Below are positions 7,334 through 13,421 of a stretch of 18,970 bases of DNA, one piece after another. Origin of the DNA: Bacilli bacterium (GTDB lineage: Bacteria > Bacillota_I > Bacilli_A > RF39 > UBA660). The notes beneath the pieces are model-generated. The model did no database searches. It was not told the DNA's origin and was given only the letters and a program-made list of their open reading frames with translations. The stretch's first letter is position 1, and every line of letters begins with the position of its first letter. The stretch covers positions 1-18,970 of the forward strand of contig JAFUZI010000028.1 of assembly GCA_017476705.1 (NCBI GenBank), written 5' to 3'. The translations under genes were made by a program, and so were the position numbers.

Positions 7334-7362
7334 ATTATATCATTTTTTATTTACATAGGCAA
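7334..7362 (-). promoter_or_regulatory. sigma-A promoter of divIC inside the end of yabQ
   Basis: Minus strand TTGCCT (7362-7357), a 17-bp spacer and TATAAT (7339-7334), with TGA directly before the -10 forming an extended -10. That TGA is also the yabQ stop codon (7342-7340). GGTGAT follows the -10 by 6 nt and the divIC ATG follows it by 15 nt. The arrangement would let divIC be expressed in vegetative cells independently of the sporulation genes upstream. Confidence 0.7.
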
Positions 7363-7603
7363 TTAGTGTATAGCTTAAAATAATAGATATAATTTCATAT
7401 ATATGAAAAATACCATTATTTATATTTTTAAGTAATAAAAAATATAAAAATGTAAGCAAAAGCATTATTGAAAATGCTCCTAGTGCTTTTATATATACTT
7501 TAGCATTGTAAAGTATTTTTTTATTTAAATATAAAAAATAGTATAAAAATGCACCATAAATAAGTGATAATAAAATTGTTTTAATTTGTAATACTAAACT
7601 CAT
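7340..7603 (-). CDS. yabQ: YabQ-like spore cortex membrane protein
   Basis: This 87-residue, highly hydrophobic protein has about three membrane helices (near 3-26, 38-58 and 68-84). It starts MSLVLQIKTILLSLIYGAFLYYFLYLNKKIL, a pattern typical of the YabQ domain. In B. subtilis, YabQ sits in the forespore outer membrane and is needed for cortex formation. The product is less than half the length of B. subtilis YabQ because the C-terminal extension is missing. The ATG overlaps the TGA of yabP by 4 nt (ATGA). Sequence similarity is modest, so the call leans on its position between yabP and divIC. Confidence 0.78.
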   Translation of the reverse strand: MSLVLQIKTILLSLIYGAFLYYFLYLNKKILYNAKVYIKALGAFSIMLLLTFLYFLLLKNINNGIFHIYEIISIILSYTLIAYVNKK

Positions 7604-7878
7604 TTAAAAAGTTTATTTAATATGGAATCTTTGTCTTTTTTATCAGTACTTTCCATATATGTAAGTCCATTTATCTTACCCTTAATAGCAACATTACCTT
7701 GATATGTATCTAGTTTAATAATTTCTAAATCTTCACCTTTTATAGTAATAAATCCCATAATTGTCTCAAGCAAAAATTCTTGTTCATCAAATCTTTCTAT
7801 TTTTTTTACACCTGTAATATTAATGCTTTTTCTCTCATTTAATGTAATACTATGATTATATGTTATATTGTTTTCCAT
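7600..7878 (-). CDS. yabP: sporulation protein YabP
   Basis: The 92 residues match the YabP/YqfC family: NHSITLNERKSINITGVKKIERFDEQEFLLETIMGFITIKGEDLEIIKLDTYQGNVAIKGKINGLTY shows the conserved ITGV, F(D)E..LLET..G...IKG and I.G.I..L.Y elements. YabP acts in the mother cell in spore envelope/cortex assembly. It is followed by yabQ with a 4-nt overlap and then divIC. The start follows AGGTGAT. A sigma-E-like promoter lies between it and the spoVG terminator, consistent with mother-cell expression. Confidence 0.92.
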   Translation of the reverse strand: MENNITYNHSITLNERKSINITGVKKIERFDEQEFLLETIMGFITIKGEDLEIIKLDTYQGNVAIKGKINGLTYMESTDKKDKDSILNKLFK

Positions 7879-7893
7879 TTTATCACCTAATAA

Positions 7894-7921
7894 AATATAT
7901 GATAAATCTATATAAATATGA
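7894..7921 (-). promoter_or_regulatory. candidate sigma-E (mother-cell) promoter of yabP-yabQ
   Basis: On the minus strand TCATATT (7921-7915) fits the sigma-E -35 consensus KMATATT exactly. CATATATT (7901-7894) matches 6 of 8 positions of the -10 consensus CATACAMT. The spacer is 13 bp, close to the usual 14. No TTGACA-like box is present. The location just after the spoVG terminator and before a sporulation gene supports the call, but AT-rich sequence makes chance matches possible. Confidence 0.5.
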
Positions 7922-7945
7922 AAAAAACTTCTTATTCAGAAGTTT
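7921..7945 (-). terminator. intrinsic terminator of spoVG
   Basis: An 8-bp stem (AAACTTCT 7925-7932, complement 7938-7945) with a 5-nt loop is followed on the minus strand by T to 7921. The TAA stop of spoVG (7934-7932) straddles loop and stem. Confidence 0.85.
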
Positions 7946-8210
7946 CTGTTGATTGTAATTGTTTATTATATTCTTCTAAGATAGCATCATTAAATAATTG
8001 TCTACAATCTGATGTAATAGGATGCGCTACATCTCTATATTCACCTGAACTAGTTTTTCTACTAGGCATTGCAGTAAATAATCCTTTTTCACCATCTATA
8101 ATTCTAATATCATGTATTGCAAAGCAATCATCAACAATTACAGAAGCAATTCCTTTCATTTTAGAGTCTGCACTTTCAGCAATTCTTACGTTAACTGATG
8201 TTATTTTCAT
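7932..8210 (-). CDS. spoVG: septation/gene regulator SpoVG
   Basis: SpoVG is a small nucleic-acid-binding regulator tied to asymmetric septation, stress and virulence genes. The 92 residues align along the family: MKITSVNVRI, MKGIASVIVDDCFAIHDIRIIDGEKGLFTAMPSRKTSSGEYRDVAHPI and a C-terminal helix DAILEEYNKQL. All the hallmark blocks (DxxFxIHDIRIIxGxxGLFxAMPS, G-E-Y/F-R-D-x-x-H-P-I) are present. I start at the ATG at 8210, preceded by AAGGAGAGA. The open frame runs 32 codons further upstream but overlaps veg and lacks an RBS. It has its own promoter and terminator, so it is a single-gene unit between yabG-veg and yabP-yabQ. Confidence 0.96.
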   Translation of the reverse strand: MKITSVNVRIAESADSKMKGIASVIVDDCFAIHDIRIIDGEKGLFTAMPSRKTSSGEYRDVAHPITSDCRQLFNDAILEEYNKQLQSTETSE

Positions 8211-8241
8211 GAAATCTCTCCTTTCAGTATTAACTACTTTC

Positions 8242-8269
8242 ATTGTATCACATAATTTATAAATTGCAA
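8242..8269 (-). promoter_or_regulatory. sigma-A promoter of spoVG
   Basis: Minus strand TTGCAA (8269-8264), a 16-bp spacer and TACAAT (8247-8242), with TGA before the -10 giving an extended -10. The leader is about 25 nt. An AGGAAAA upstream resembles the -35 of sigma-H promoters, which drive spoVG in B. subtilis, but no matching GAAT -10 follows at the right distance. Confidence 0.7.
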
Positions 8270-8276
8270 ATTTTCC

Positions 8277-8291
8277 TTTACAATATGTAAA
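8277..8291. repeat. small inverted repeat between veg and spoVG promoter
   Basis: TTTACA (8277-8282) and TGTAAA (8286-8291) form a perfect 6-bp inverted repeat with 3 nt between. It lies 4 nt after the veg stop and 7 nt upstream of the spoVG -35. It could be an operator for spoVG, a weak veg terminator (no T-run follows) or chance in AT-rich DNA. Confidence 0.3.
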
Positions 8292-8295
8292 CTTA

Positions 8296-8511
8296 TCAAT
8301 AGTCAATTTTAATTGTTTTATTTATAATATCTGAATAAGAAAAAGATTTAAGACTACAATTATTATTTAATTCAACAATAAATATTCTATTGTAAAGCTT
8401 TTTTATTGTAACGTTATAAGATTCTATTTTATTTCTTCCTACATTACATTTTATTGTTGCACTATCACCTATATGAGTATTTAACTCTTCTTTTATATTT
8501 TCAATTTTCAT
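8296..8511 (-). CDS. veg: Veg family protein (DUF1021)
   Basis: The 71-residue protein begins MKIENIKEELNTHIGDSATIKCNVGRNKIESYNVTIKKLYNRIFIVEL, which matches Veg: an N-terminal helix, a conserved G-x-x-x-x-x-x-x-x-x-G-R-x-K segment and an SH3-like barrel. In B. subtilis, veg follows yabG and influences biofilm formation, and possibly spore outgrowth. Here the ATG is 7 nt after the yabG TAG, with AGGAG between, so it is co-transcribed with yabG. I see no promoter of its own inside the end of yabG. Confidence 0.87.
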   Translation of the reverse strand: MKIENIKEELNTHIGDSATIKCNVGRNKIESYNVTIKKLYNRIFIVELNNNCSLKSFSYSDIINKTIKIDY

Positions 8512-8518
8512 AAATCTC

Positions 8519-9289
8519 CTATCTAGGATAACCTATATACATAGTTCCTTTTGTTTTAATGCCACCTATTCCATCACTTCCATATTTAGTTTTTTCTAAA
8601 ACACGTTTTAAATCAATATCTTCTGATATATCTGACAAACTTAGAGTTGATGCAATTATTGCAGGATCAAGTGCATGGATATTTACTCGCTTTGGGCTAG
8701 ATGCAAAATTTGCACCAGCCTTTATTAAAGCTTCATAGTTTGATTGACAACCACCAGCTATAATAATTAGTTTATCATGACTTTTTTCATATTTTCTTGC
8801 CTCAATAATTGAATTTACAAAATAAATACTATTTTTATATGATTTATTATCAAGTTTATTCATGTTTTTATAATATGCATCATGTCCTGTAATTACTAAT
8901 ATATCTGGTCTATAATCTTTTAGATAATCAGCAATCTTAAATGGCATATCATTTTCTGATTCCAAAATACCATTAGCCCATATATGTGATTTTTCATAAT
9001 AATTCATGCATCTATTTAAATAATCCTTATCTGAATCAATGTGTAATATTTTACCAGGTAGATAAAAATAATCATCTCTATCTATATTGATAGGCTCAAT
9101 TCTACTTAAGAATTCACTATCATCTTCTATGTTTTTAGCATAAGATAAATCATCTATTTTAGAGTCTGCAATAAGTCTAATATTAACTCCTTCTAATATA
9201 CATAAATCTTTATCTATCGATTTAATTTTAAATAATAAATCATTATTATATGAGTTACGAGTAACTAAATCTCCTATTTTAAATTTCAC
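8519..9289 (-). CDS. yabG: sporulation-specific protease YabG
   Basis: YabG (peptidase family U57) processes spore coat proteins in the mother cell. The 256 residues start with a small KOW/SH3-like part (MKFKIGDLVTRNSYNNDLLFKI). The conserved core follows: PGKILHIDSD, PDILVITGHDAYY (GHD 135-137), IYFVNSIIEARKYE and AGGCQSNYEALIKAGANFASSPKRVNIHALDPA (Cys181). This last block is diagnostic of YabG. The C-terminus ends GIGGIKTKGTMYIGYPR. The length is slightly under that of B. subtilis YabG. The start is a GTG at 9289 preceded by GGTGAT. It leads the yabG-veg unit, directly after the terminator of the prfB operon. Confidence 0.94.
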   Translation of the reverse strand: MKFKIGDLVTRNSYNNDLLFKIKSIDKDLCILEGVNIRLIADSKIDDLSYAKNIEDDSEFLSRIEPINIDRDDYFYLPGKILHIDSDKDYLNRCMNYYEKSHIWANGILESENDMPFKIADYLKDYRPDILVITGHDAYYKNMNKLDNKSYKNSIYFVNSIIEARKYEKSHDKLIIIAGGCQSNYEALIKAGANFASSPKRVNIHALDPAIIASTLSLSDISEDIDLKRVLEKTKYGSDGIGGIKTKGTMYIGYPR

Positions 9290-9304
9290 CTAAATCACCA
9301 GTAA

Positions 9305-9312
9305 ATTATATG
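9305..9312 (-). promoter_or_regulatory. candidate -10 element of yabG-veg
   Basis: Minus strand CATATAAT (9312-9305) contains a perfect TATAAT and also matches 7 of 8 positions of the sigma-E -10 CATACAMT. It lies exactly 15 nt before the GTG start, with GGTGAT between. Upstream is the T-run of the preceding terminator, and neither a sigma-A nor a sigma-E/K -35 is evident, so the sigma factor is undecided. Confidence 0.42.
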
Positions 9313-9320
9313 AAATTAGC

Positions 9321-9346
9321 AAAAAAAAAGAACTAAAAAGTTCTTT
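9321..9346 (-). terminator. strong intrinsic terminator of the prfB-ftsEX operon
   Basis: An 8-bp stem (AAAGAACT 9327-9334, complement 9339-9346) with a 4-nt loop is followed on the minus strand by T to 9321. The TAG stop of the coiled-coil gene (9335-9333) is part of the hairpin. Confidence 0.9.
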
Positions 9347-9746
9347 CTCCACTCATTATTTTAAGTGCATCATCTTCTGTTAGTTTTAATTCCTCAAGGC
9401 TCTTCGCATTATTTAATCTTTCAAGCTTTTTTTGAATTACGTAAATATTTATCATAGATGCTTCTTTTTTAAACTCTAAATATTGATTATATTTAACTTC
9501 AAATTCATTTAATTTTTTATAATAATCAGATTGTATTTTATGTAACTCTTCCTTATAATCTTTAGAATTTCTTTTAAATACACCGAATCTTTTCTTTAAT
9601 GCCTTTAAATCAGCTTTATATAATTCTTCAGAATCATCAACTTTAAGCTCATTTTCTAATTCTTCCATTTGAGCTTTTAAGTTTTCAAACTTCATCATTT
9701 CTTGATTATATTCATTTTTTAAATATTCACTTAATTGTTCAAACAT
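9333..9746 (-). CDS. unknown 137-aa coiled-coil protein downstream of ftsX
   Basis: The protein is almost entirely alpha-helical coiled coil with heptad-like Leu/Ile/Phe spacing and many Glu and Lys (residues 1-70 and 73-115 form two long helices). It ends LKLTEDDALKIMSGERTF. It has no signal peptide, membrane helix or enzymatic domain, so it should be cytoplasmic. I do not recognise the family. It is the last gene of the prfB-yitT-ftsE-ftsX operon, 10 nt after ftsX, and its strong RBS AAGGAGG overlaps the ftsX stop codon. Position suggests a partner of FtsEX or of division, but that is inference. It lacks the CHAP or NlpC/P60 domain of the PcsB/CwlO hydrolases that FtsEX controls. Confidence 0.78.
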   Translation of the reverse strand: MFEQLSEYLKNEYNQEMMKFENLKAQMEELENELKVDDSEELYKADLKALKKRFGVFKRNSKDYKEELHKIQSDYYKKLNEFEVKYNQYLEFKKEASMINIYVIQKKLERLNNAKSLEELKLTEDDALKIMSGERTF

Positions 9747-9756
9747 AAATACCTCC

Positions 9757-10656
9757 TTAAATTTTTAAATACTTTCTAACAGCTTGAAGACTTCCTAACA
9801 TACCAACGAACATACCAATCAATATTAATACTCCGGAAACAGAATATAAAAATGGCATTGGTTCAACAAGTCTTATAAATTCTGAAAACATTTTACCATT
9901 AAATTTTTCATAAAGAATTGAATATCCATAGCATGTTGCTATTATAGGAATTAGTGAACCAAGTACACCTAAATATAGGCCTTCAAATAAAAATGGAATT
10001 TTTATATTTAAGTTTGATGCTCCAACTAATCGCATTATTTCAATTTCTCTTTTTCTTGAGTATATTGTAATTTTTATTGTATTTGTAATTAAGAATATTG
10101 TAACAATTATTAAAGCAACTACTGTTCCAAGTGAAATATTTCTAACAATTTTAAATACTGATACTAATTGTTCTACCATACCTTCACCATATTTAACAGT
10201 TTCAATATGTTCTATTTTTTTAAGTTCATCTGCAGTTTTACCAATTTTTTCAATATCTTTTACTTTAACCAAGTAAGTTGATTGAAGTGGATTTTCCTCA
10301 TCAGTCCATCCATTCATTATATTGGCATAAAAGTCTGATGAATCTTTCATTTCATTAGCTATTTCAGTTTTTGATTCAAATTTTACATCTTCAATATTAT
10401 CAAGTTTATTTATTTCAGATAATACATTATTAGTATTTTCTTCTGTAATATCAACATCCAAGAATGCTACTATTGTAACATCTTCTTCTATAAGTGAAGC
10501 TATATTATTTACATTACGAGATAAAATAAGTGATAAAGATACAACAAGCAAAGTAATTGTAATACATGATATAGAAGCAAGTGATAATGAGAAGTTTCTA
10601 AATACACCTTTTAAAGCATCTCTAAAACTTCTACTTAATATTCTTAATGTTTTCAT
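9757..10656 (-). CDS. ftsX: cell division ABC transporter permease FtsX
   Basis: FtsX is the membrane half of the FtsEX complex that transmits ATP hydrolysis to extracellular peptidoglycan hydrolases. The 299 residues show the expected four helices: about 22-45, then an extracellular domain of about 125 residues, then helices near 172-195, 222-245 and 268-292. The cytoplasmic TIKITIYSRKREIEIMRLVGASN segment between helices 2 and 3 is the typical FtsX permease signature. The family N-terminus (RSFRDALKGVFRN) is also clear. The ATG follows AAGGAAC and overlaps the end of ftsE by 26 nt, so the two are translationally coupled. Confidence 0.96.
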   Translation of the reverse strand: MKTLRILSRSFRDALKGVFRNFSLSLASISCITITLLVVSLSLILSRNVNNIASLIEEDVTIVAFLDVDITEENTNNVLSEINKLDNIEDVKFESKTEIANEMKDSSDFYANIMNGWTDEENPLQSTYLVKVKDIEKIGKTADELKKIEHIETVKYGEGMVEQLVSVFKIVRNISLGTVVALIIVTIFLITNTIKITIYSRKREIEIMRLVGASNLNIKIPFLFEGLYLGVLGSLIPIIATCYGYSILYEKFNGKMFSEFIRLVEPMPFLYSVSGVLILIGMFVGMLGSLQAVRKYLKI

Positions 10657-11338
10657 GATTATAAGTTCCTTTCTCGAAGATTTTTAAAATACGTCCGCTA
10701 TCAAGTAGGATTGTCTTTTTCTTTAATTTATTAACTATTTCTGTATCATGTGTAACCATTATAATTGTTGTCCCCATTGCATTAACTGCTTCTAACACTT
10801 TCATAATCTCCATACTTGTAACCTCATCTAAGTTACCAGTAGGCTCATCACAAATAAGAAGTTTTGGACCATTTACTATTGCACGCGCAATCGCAACTCT
10901 TTGTTGTTCTCCACCTGATAATTGGTGTGGATAATTATTAGCTTTATGTTTAAGTCCAACAAGCTCTAAGACTTTAACAACTTTTGGATATATTTCTGAT
11001 TTAGGAGTACCAAGTACTTCAAGTGCAAATGCTACATTTTCATATACTGTTGATTTTTGAAGTAATTTATAATCTTGAAATACTACTCCAAGTTTTCTTC
11101 TCAATTTATATACTTTACTATTCTTTATTTTACCAACATTTAAGCCACCTACTAAAATAGTACCACTAGTTGGTTTTTCTTCTCTATAAAGCATTTTAAT
11201 TAATGTTGATTTACCACATCCAGTAGAACCAATTATAAATACAAATTCTCCTTTATCTATCTCTAAATCTAAGTCATATATCGCAGTAACACCTGTTTTA
11301 TATACTTTTTTTATATGACTCATTTTAATTAAACTCAT
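10631..11338 (-). CDS. ftsE: cell division ATP-binding protein FtsE
   Basis: FtsE is the ATPase of FtsEX. The 235 residues have Walker A GSTGCGKST (37-45), Q-loop VVFQDYKLL, ABC signature LSGGEQQR (140-147), Walker B LLICDEPTGNLD (catalytic Glu165) and the switch His in VTHD. Near the N-terminus the Y-x-x-G-V-x-A-I-x-D-L-D-L-x-I pattern typical of FtsE is present. The C-terminus is short. The ATG overlaps the TGA of the YitT gene by 4 nt, and its own end overlaps ftsX. Confidence 0.97.
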   Translation of the reverse strand: MSLIKMSHIKKVYKTGVTAIYDLDLEIDKGEFVFIIGSTGCGKSTLIKMLYREEKPTSGTILVGGLNVGKIKNSKVYKLRRKLGVVFQDYKLLQKSTVYENVAFALEVLGTPKSEIYPKVVKVLELVGLKHKANNYPHQLSGGEQQRVAIARAIVNGPKLLICDEPTGNLDEVTSMEIMKVLEAVNAMGTTIIMVTHDTEIVNKLKKKTILLDSGRILKIFEKGTYNHENIKNIK

Positions 11339-12246
11339 ATATTCCTCCTTACTCCACCACTTACTTCATAGGCATCTGTTACCAAGAAGAAAGCATTAGG
11401 ATCAATACTTAGTATTCCCTCTTTTGCTAAAAAGTAATCTTTTGTTGGAATTATACACATTATAACTTTTTGATGATTTCCTGTGTATCCACCTCTACCA
11501 TCTAATACAGTAACTCCACTGCTTAAATGATTTATTATATATTTTTTTACATCAGTTTCATGATCAGTTACAATATAAAATGCTTTACATTGAGAAATAC
11601 CAAGTATTACTTTATCAGCAATCAAACTGATTATATAAAGTACAATTATTGCATACATAACATTTTCAAAAGCATAATAATTACTACTTAAAAAGAATCC
11701 TGCTCCTAAAACTATTATTCCATCTGTTAATAACATAGCTTTACCTATAGACATTTTTCCATATTTAGAAACTATTTGATTTAAAATATCAGTACCTCCA
11801 CATGAAAAACCTGATTTAAAATTAACACCACTACCAAATCCACAAATAAGAGCTCCAAATACAATTATAAGTAAAATATTTGTTGTATCTAGATTTATAA
11901 CTGCACAAAAAGGATCTAATATTTTCATCATCAATGGGTATATTATAGAACCAGCAATCGAACCCTTTGTTTTTTCCCAACCAAGTGTAAAAAAGCTAAC
12001 AACTAAAAGTATTAAAGACATTATAAGTACAAACAATGATTTATCCAAACCAATTGTTTTATTTAATACAATAGATATACCAGATAAGCCACCATATACT
12101 ATATTATTTGGTGCAAAGAATAAATCAAAGGCAAATGCCATTAAGCTACATCCTATTATTAGATTTAAATATCTAGTTAATAAATGTTTATTTTGAATTG
12201 ATTTAAATATTTCATCAACTTTTTCTTTTCTTTTTATTAAAAACAT
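11335..12246 (-). CDS. YitT-family membrane protein with DUF2179 domain (YvjA-like)
   Basis: The 303-residue protein has about five to six membrane helices (starting near residues 26, 70, 90, 122, 166 and 190), with family motifs FAPNNIVYGGLSGISIVL and NFKSGFSCGGTDIL. After about residue 215 comes a soluble DUF2179 domain (CKAFYIVTDHETDVKKYIINHLSSGVTVLDGRGGYTGNHQKVIMCII), where GVT...GxGGYT is the hallmark. The biochemical function of the family is unknown. In B. subtilis the paralogue yvjA lies beside prfB and ftsEX, matching this position, so yvjA is the likely orthologue. The ATG overlaps the prfB TAA by one base and its TGA overlaps the ftsE ATG by four. Confidence 0.93.
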   Translation of the reverse strand: MFLIKRKEKVDEIFKSIQNKHLLTRYLNLIIGCSLMAFAFDLFFAPNNIVYGGLSGISIVLNKTIGLDKSLFVLIMSLILLVVSFFTLGWEKTKGSIAGSIIYPLMMKILDPFCAVINLDTTNILLIIVFGALICGFGSGVNFKSGFSCGGTDILNQIVSKYGKMSIGKAMLLTDGIIVLGAGFFLSSNYYAFENVMYAIIVLYIISLIADKVILGISQCKAFYIVTDHETDVKKYIINHLSSGVTVLDGRGGYTGNHQKVIMCIIPTKDYFLAKEGILSIDPNAFFLVTDAYEVSGGVRRNI

Positions 12247-13347
12247 TATCTCACTTCCTTCAAATATGAATTAATAAATATATCAATATCTCCATCCATT
12301 ACTTTATCAACACTTGATGTTTCTATATTTGTTCTATGATCTTTTACCATAGAATATGGATGCATTACATAACTTCTAATTTGTGAGCCAAAATTAATAT
12401 CATCTAAATTACCTTTTAAAGATACTAATTCATTTTCTCTTTTTTCAAGTTCTAGTTGATATAGTTTATTTTTAAGAACCATCATAGCTGTTGCTTTATT
12501 TTGAATTTGACTTCTCTCGTTTTGACAAGTAACAACTATTTTAGTAGGTATATGTGTGATTCTAACAGCCGAATCTGTTGTATTAACTCCTTGTCCGCCT
12601 TTACCACTACTTCTATACACATCTACTCTAATATCTGAATCTTTAATTTCAATATCAATATCTTCATTTTCATAATTTGGTATTACATCAACAGACGCAA
12701 ATGAGGTATGTCTTCTTGAATTTGAATCAAAAGGAGATATTCTAACCAATCTATGTACGCCTTTTTCCCCTTTTAAATATCCATAAGCATTTATTCCTTT
12801 AATCATTAAAGTTATACTTTTAAGTCCAGCTGTATCTCCAGCTTCCTCATCTATAACTTCAATTTTATAGTTATGTTTAAAACACCATTTATCATACATA
12901 CGATATAACATATTAACCCAATCACAGGCTTCAGTTCCACCTGCTCCTGAATGTAGTTCCATAATACAATCGCTTGAATCATATTTACCAGATAAAAGTA
13001 TTTCAACTTCAAGATTATCTAATTTATTACTAATTGATTTAACTTCTTCTTCTAATAATTGCTTAAGTTCTAAATCTTCATTATTTTTTAATTCATCTAT
13101 TAAATCTACATTAGAAAGAATTTTATCTTTTAGACTAGATACGTTATCTAACTTTCTTTTTATTGAATTAATCTCATCTATTACTTTTTCAGACTCTCTT
13201 CTATTTGACCAGAAATCAGATTCATTGGTCTTTTCTTCTAGGACTTTAAGTCTTTCATTTAATTTATCTGGGTCAAAGTGACCTCCATAAATCATTTATT
13301 CTATTTTTGTAGTCATTATATATATTAAATAATTCGCTTATTTCCAT
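12246..13347 (-). CDS. prfB: peptide chain release factor 2, with programmed +1 frameshift
   Basis: RF2 reads UGA and UAA and triggers peptide release. The coding sequence is split. A first frame starts at ATG 13347 (MEISELFNIYNDYKNRINDLWRSL, 24 codons) and meets TGA at 13275-13273. A +1 slip over CTT-T continues at GAC (13274-13272) as DPDKLNERLKVLEEK. The joined product is 366 residues, the usual RF2 length. It contains the stop-codon-reading SPF (about 204-206) and the catalytic GGQ (about 250-252), at the expected numbers. The ATG at 13295 in the second frame is internal and has no RBS, whereas the ATG at 13347 follows AGGTGAGG. It is the first gene of the prfB-yitT-ftsE-ftsX-coiled-coil operon. 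Confidence 0.97.
13273..13286 (-). promoter_or_regulatory. prfB: RF2 autoregulatory +1 frameshift site
   Basis: Minus strand reads GGAGG (13286-13282), three nucleotides, CTT (13278-13276), TGA (13275-13273) and then C. This is the canonical RF2 recoding signal: an internal Shine-Dalgarno three bases before a CTT-TGA-C slip site. When RF2 is scarce the ribosome pauses at UGA and slips forward, restoring RF2 synthesis. Confidence 0.94.
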
Positions 13348-13367
13348 ATCCTCACCTACTATATTTA

Positions 13368-13376
13368 ATTATAACA
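13368..13376 (-). promoter_or_regulatory. extended -10 promoter of the prfB operon
   Basis: Minus strand TG-T-TATAAT (13376-13368) lies 20 nt before the prfB ATG and just after the infB terminator. No good -35 lies 17 bp upstream, where the terminator T-run sits, so it is read as an extended -10 promoter. Confidence 0.65.
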
Positions 13377-13383
13377 TTAAATC

Positions 13384-13414
13384 AAAAAAAATACGAGTAA
13401 AACCTCGTATTTTT
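13384..13414 (-). terminator. strong intrinsic terminator of rimP-nusA-rnpM-infB
   Basis: An 11-bp stem (left arm 13387-13397 ending TACGAG, right arm 13404-13414 starting CTCGTA) with a 6-nt loop is followed on the minus strand by T to 13384. It lies 7 nt after the infB stop and separates this operon from prfB. Confidence 0.93.
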
Positions 13415-13421
13415 ATATAAA

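Noticed and set aside
8211..8306. An N-terminal extension of SpoVG of 32 residues
   Set aside because: It overlaps the veg end and the spoVG promoter, has no RBS, and SpoVG homologues begin at MKITSV-like sequence.
12246..13295. prfB starting at the ATG at 13295
   Set aside because: It lacks an RBS and would remove the conserved N-terminal segment; the recoding signal and the upstream 24-codon frame explain the gene better.
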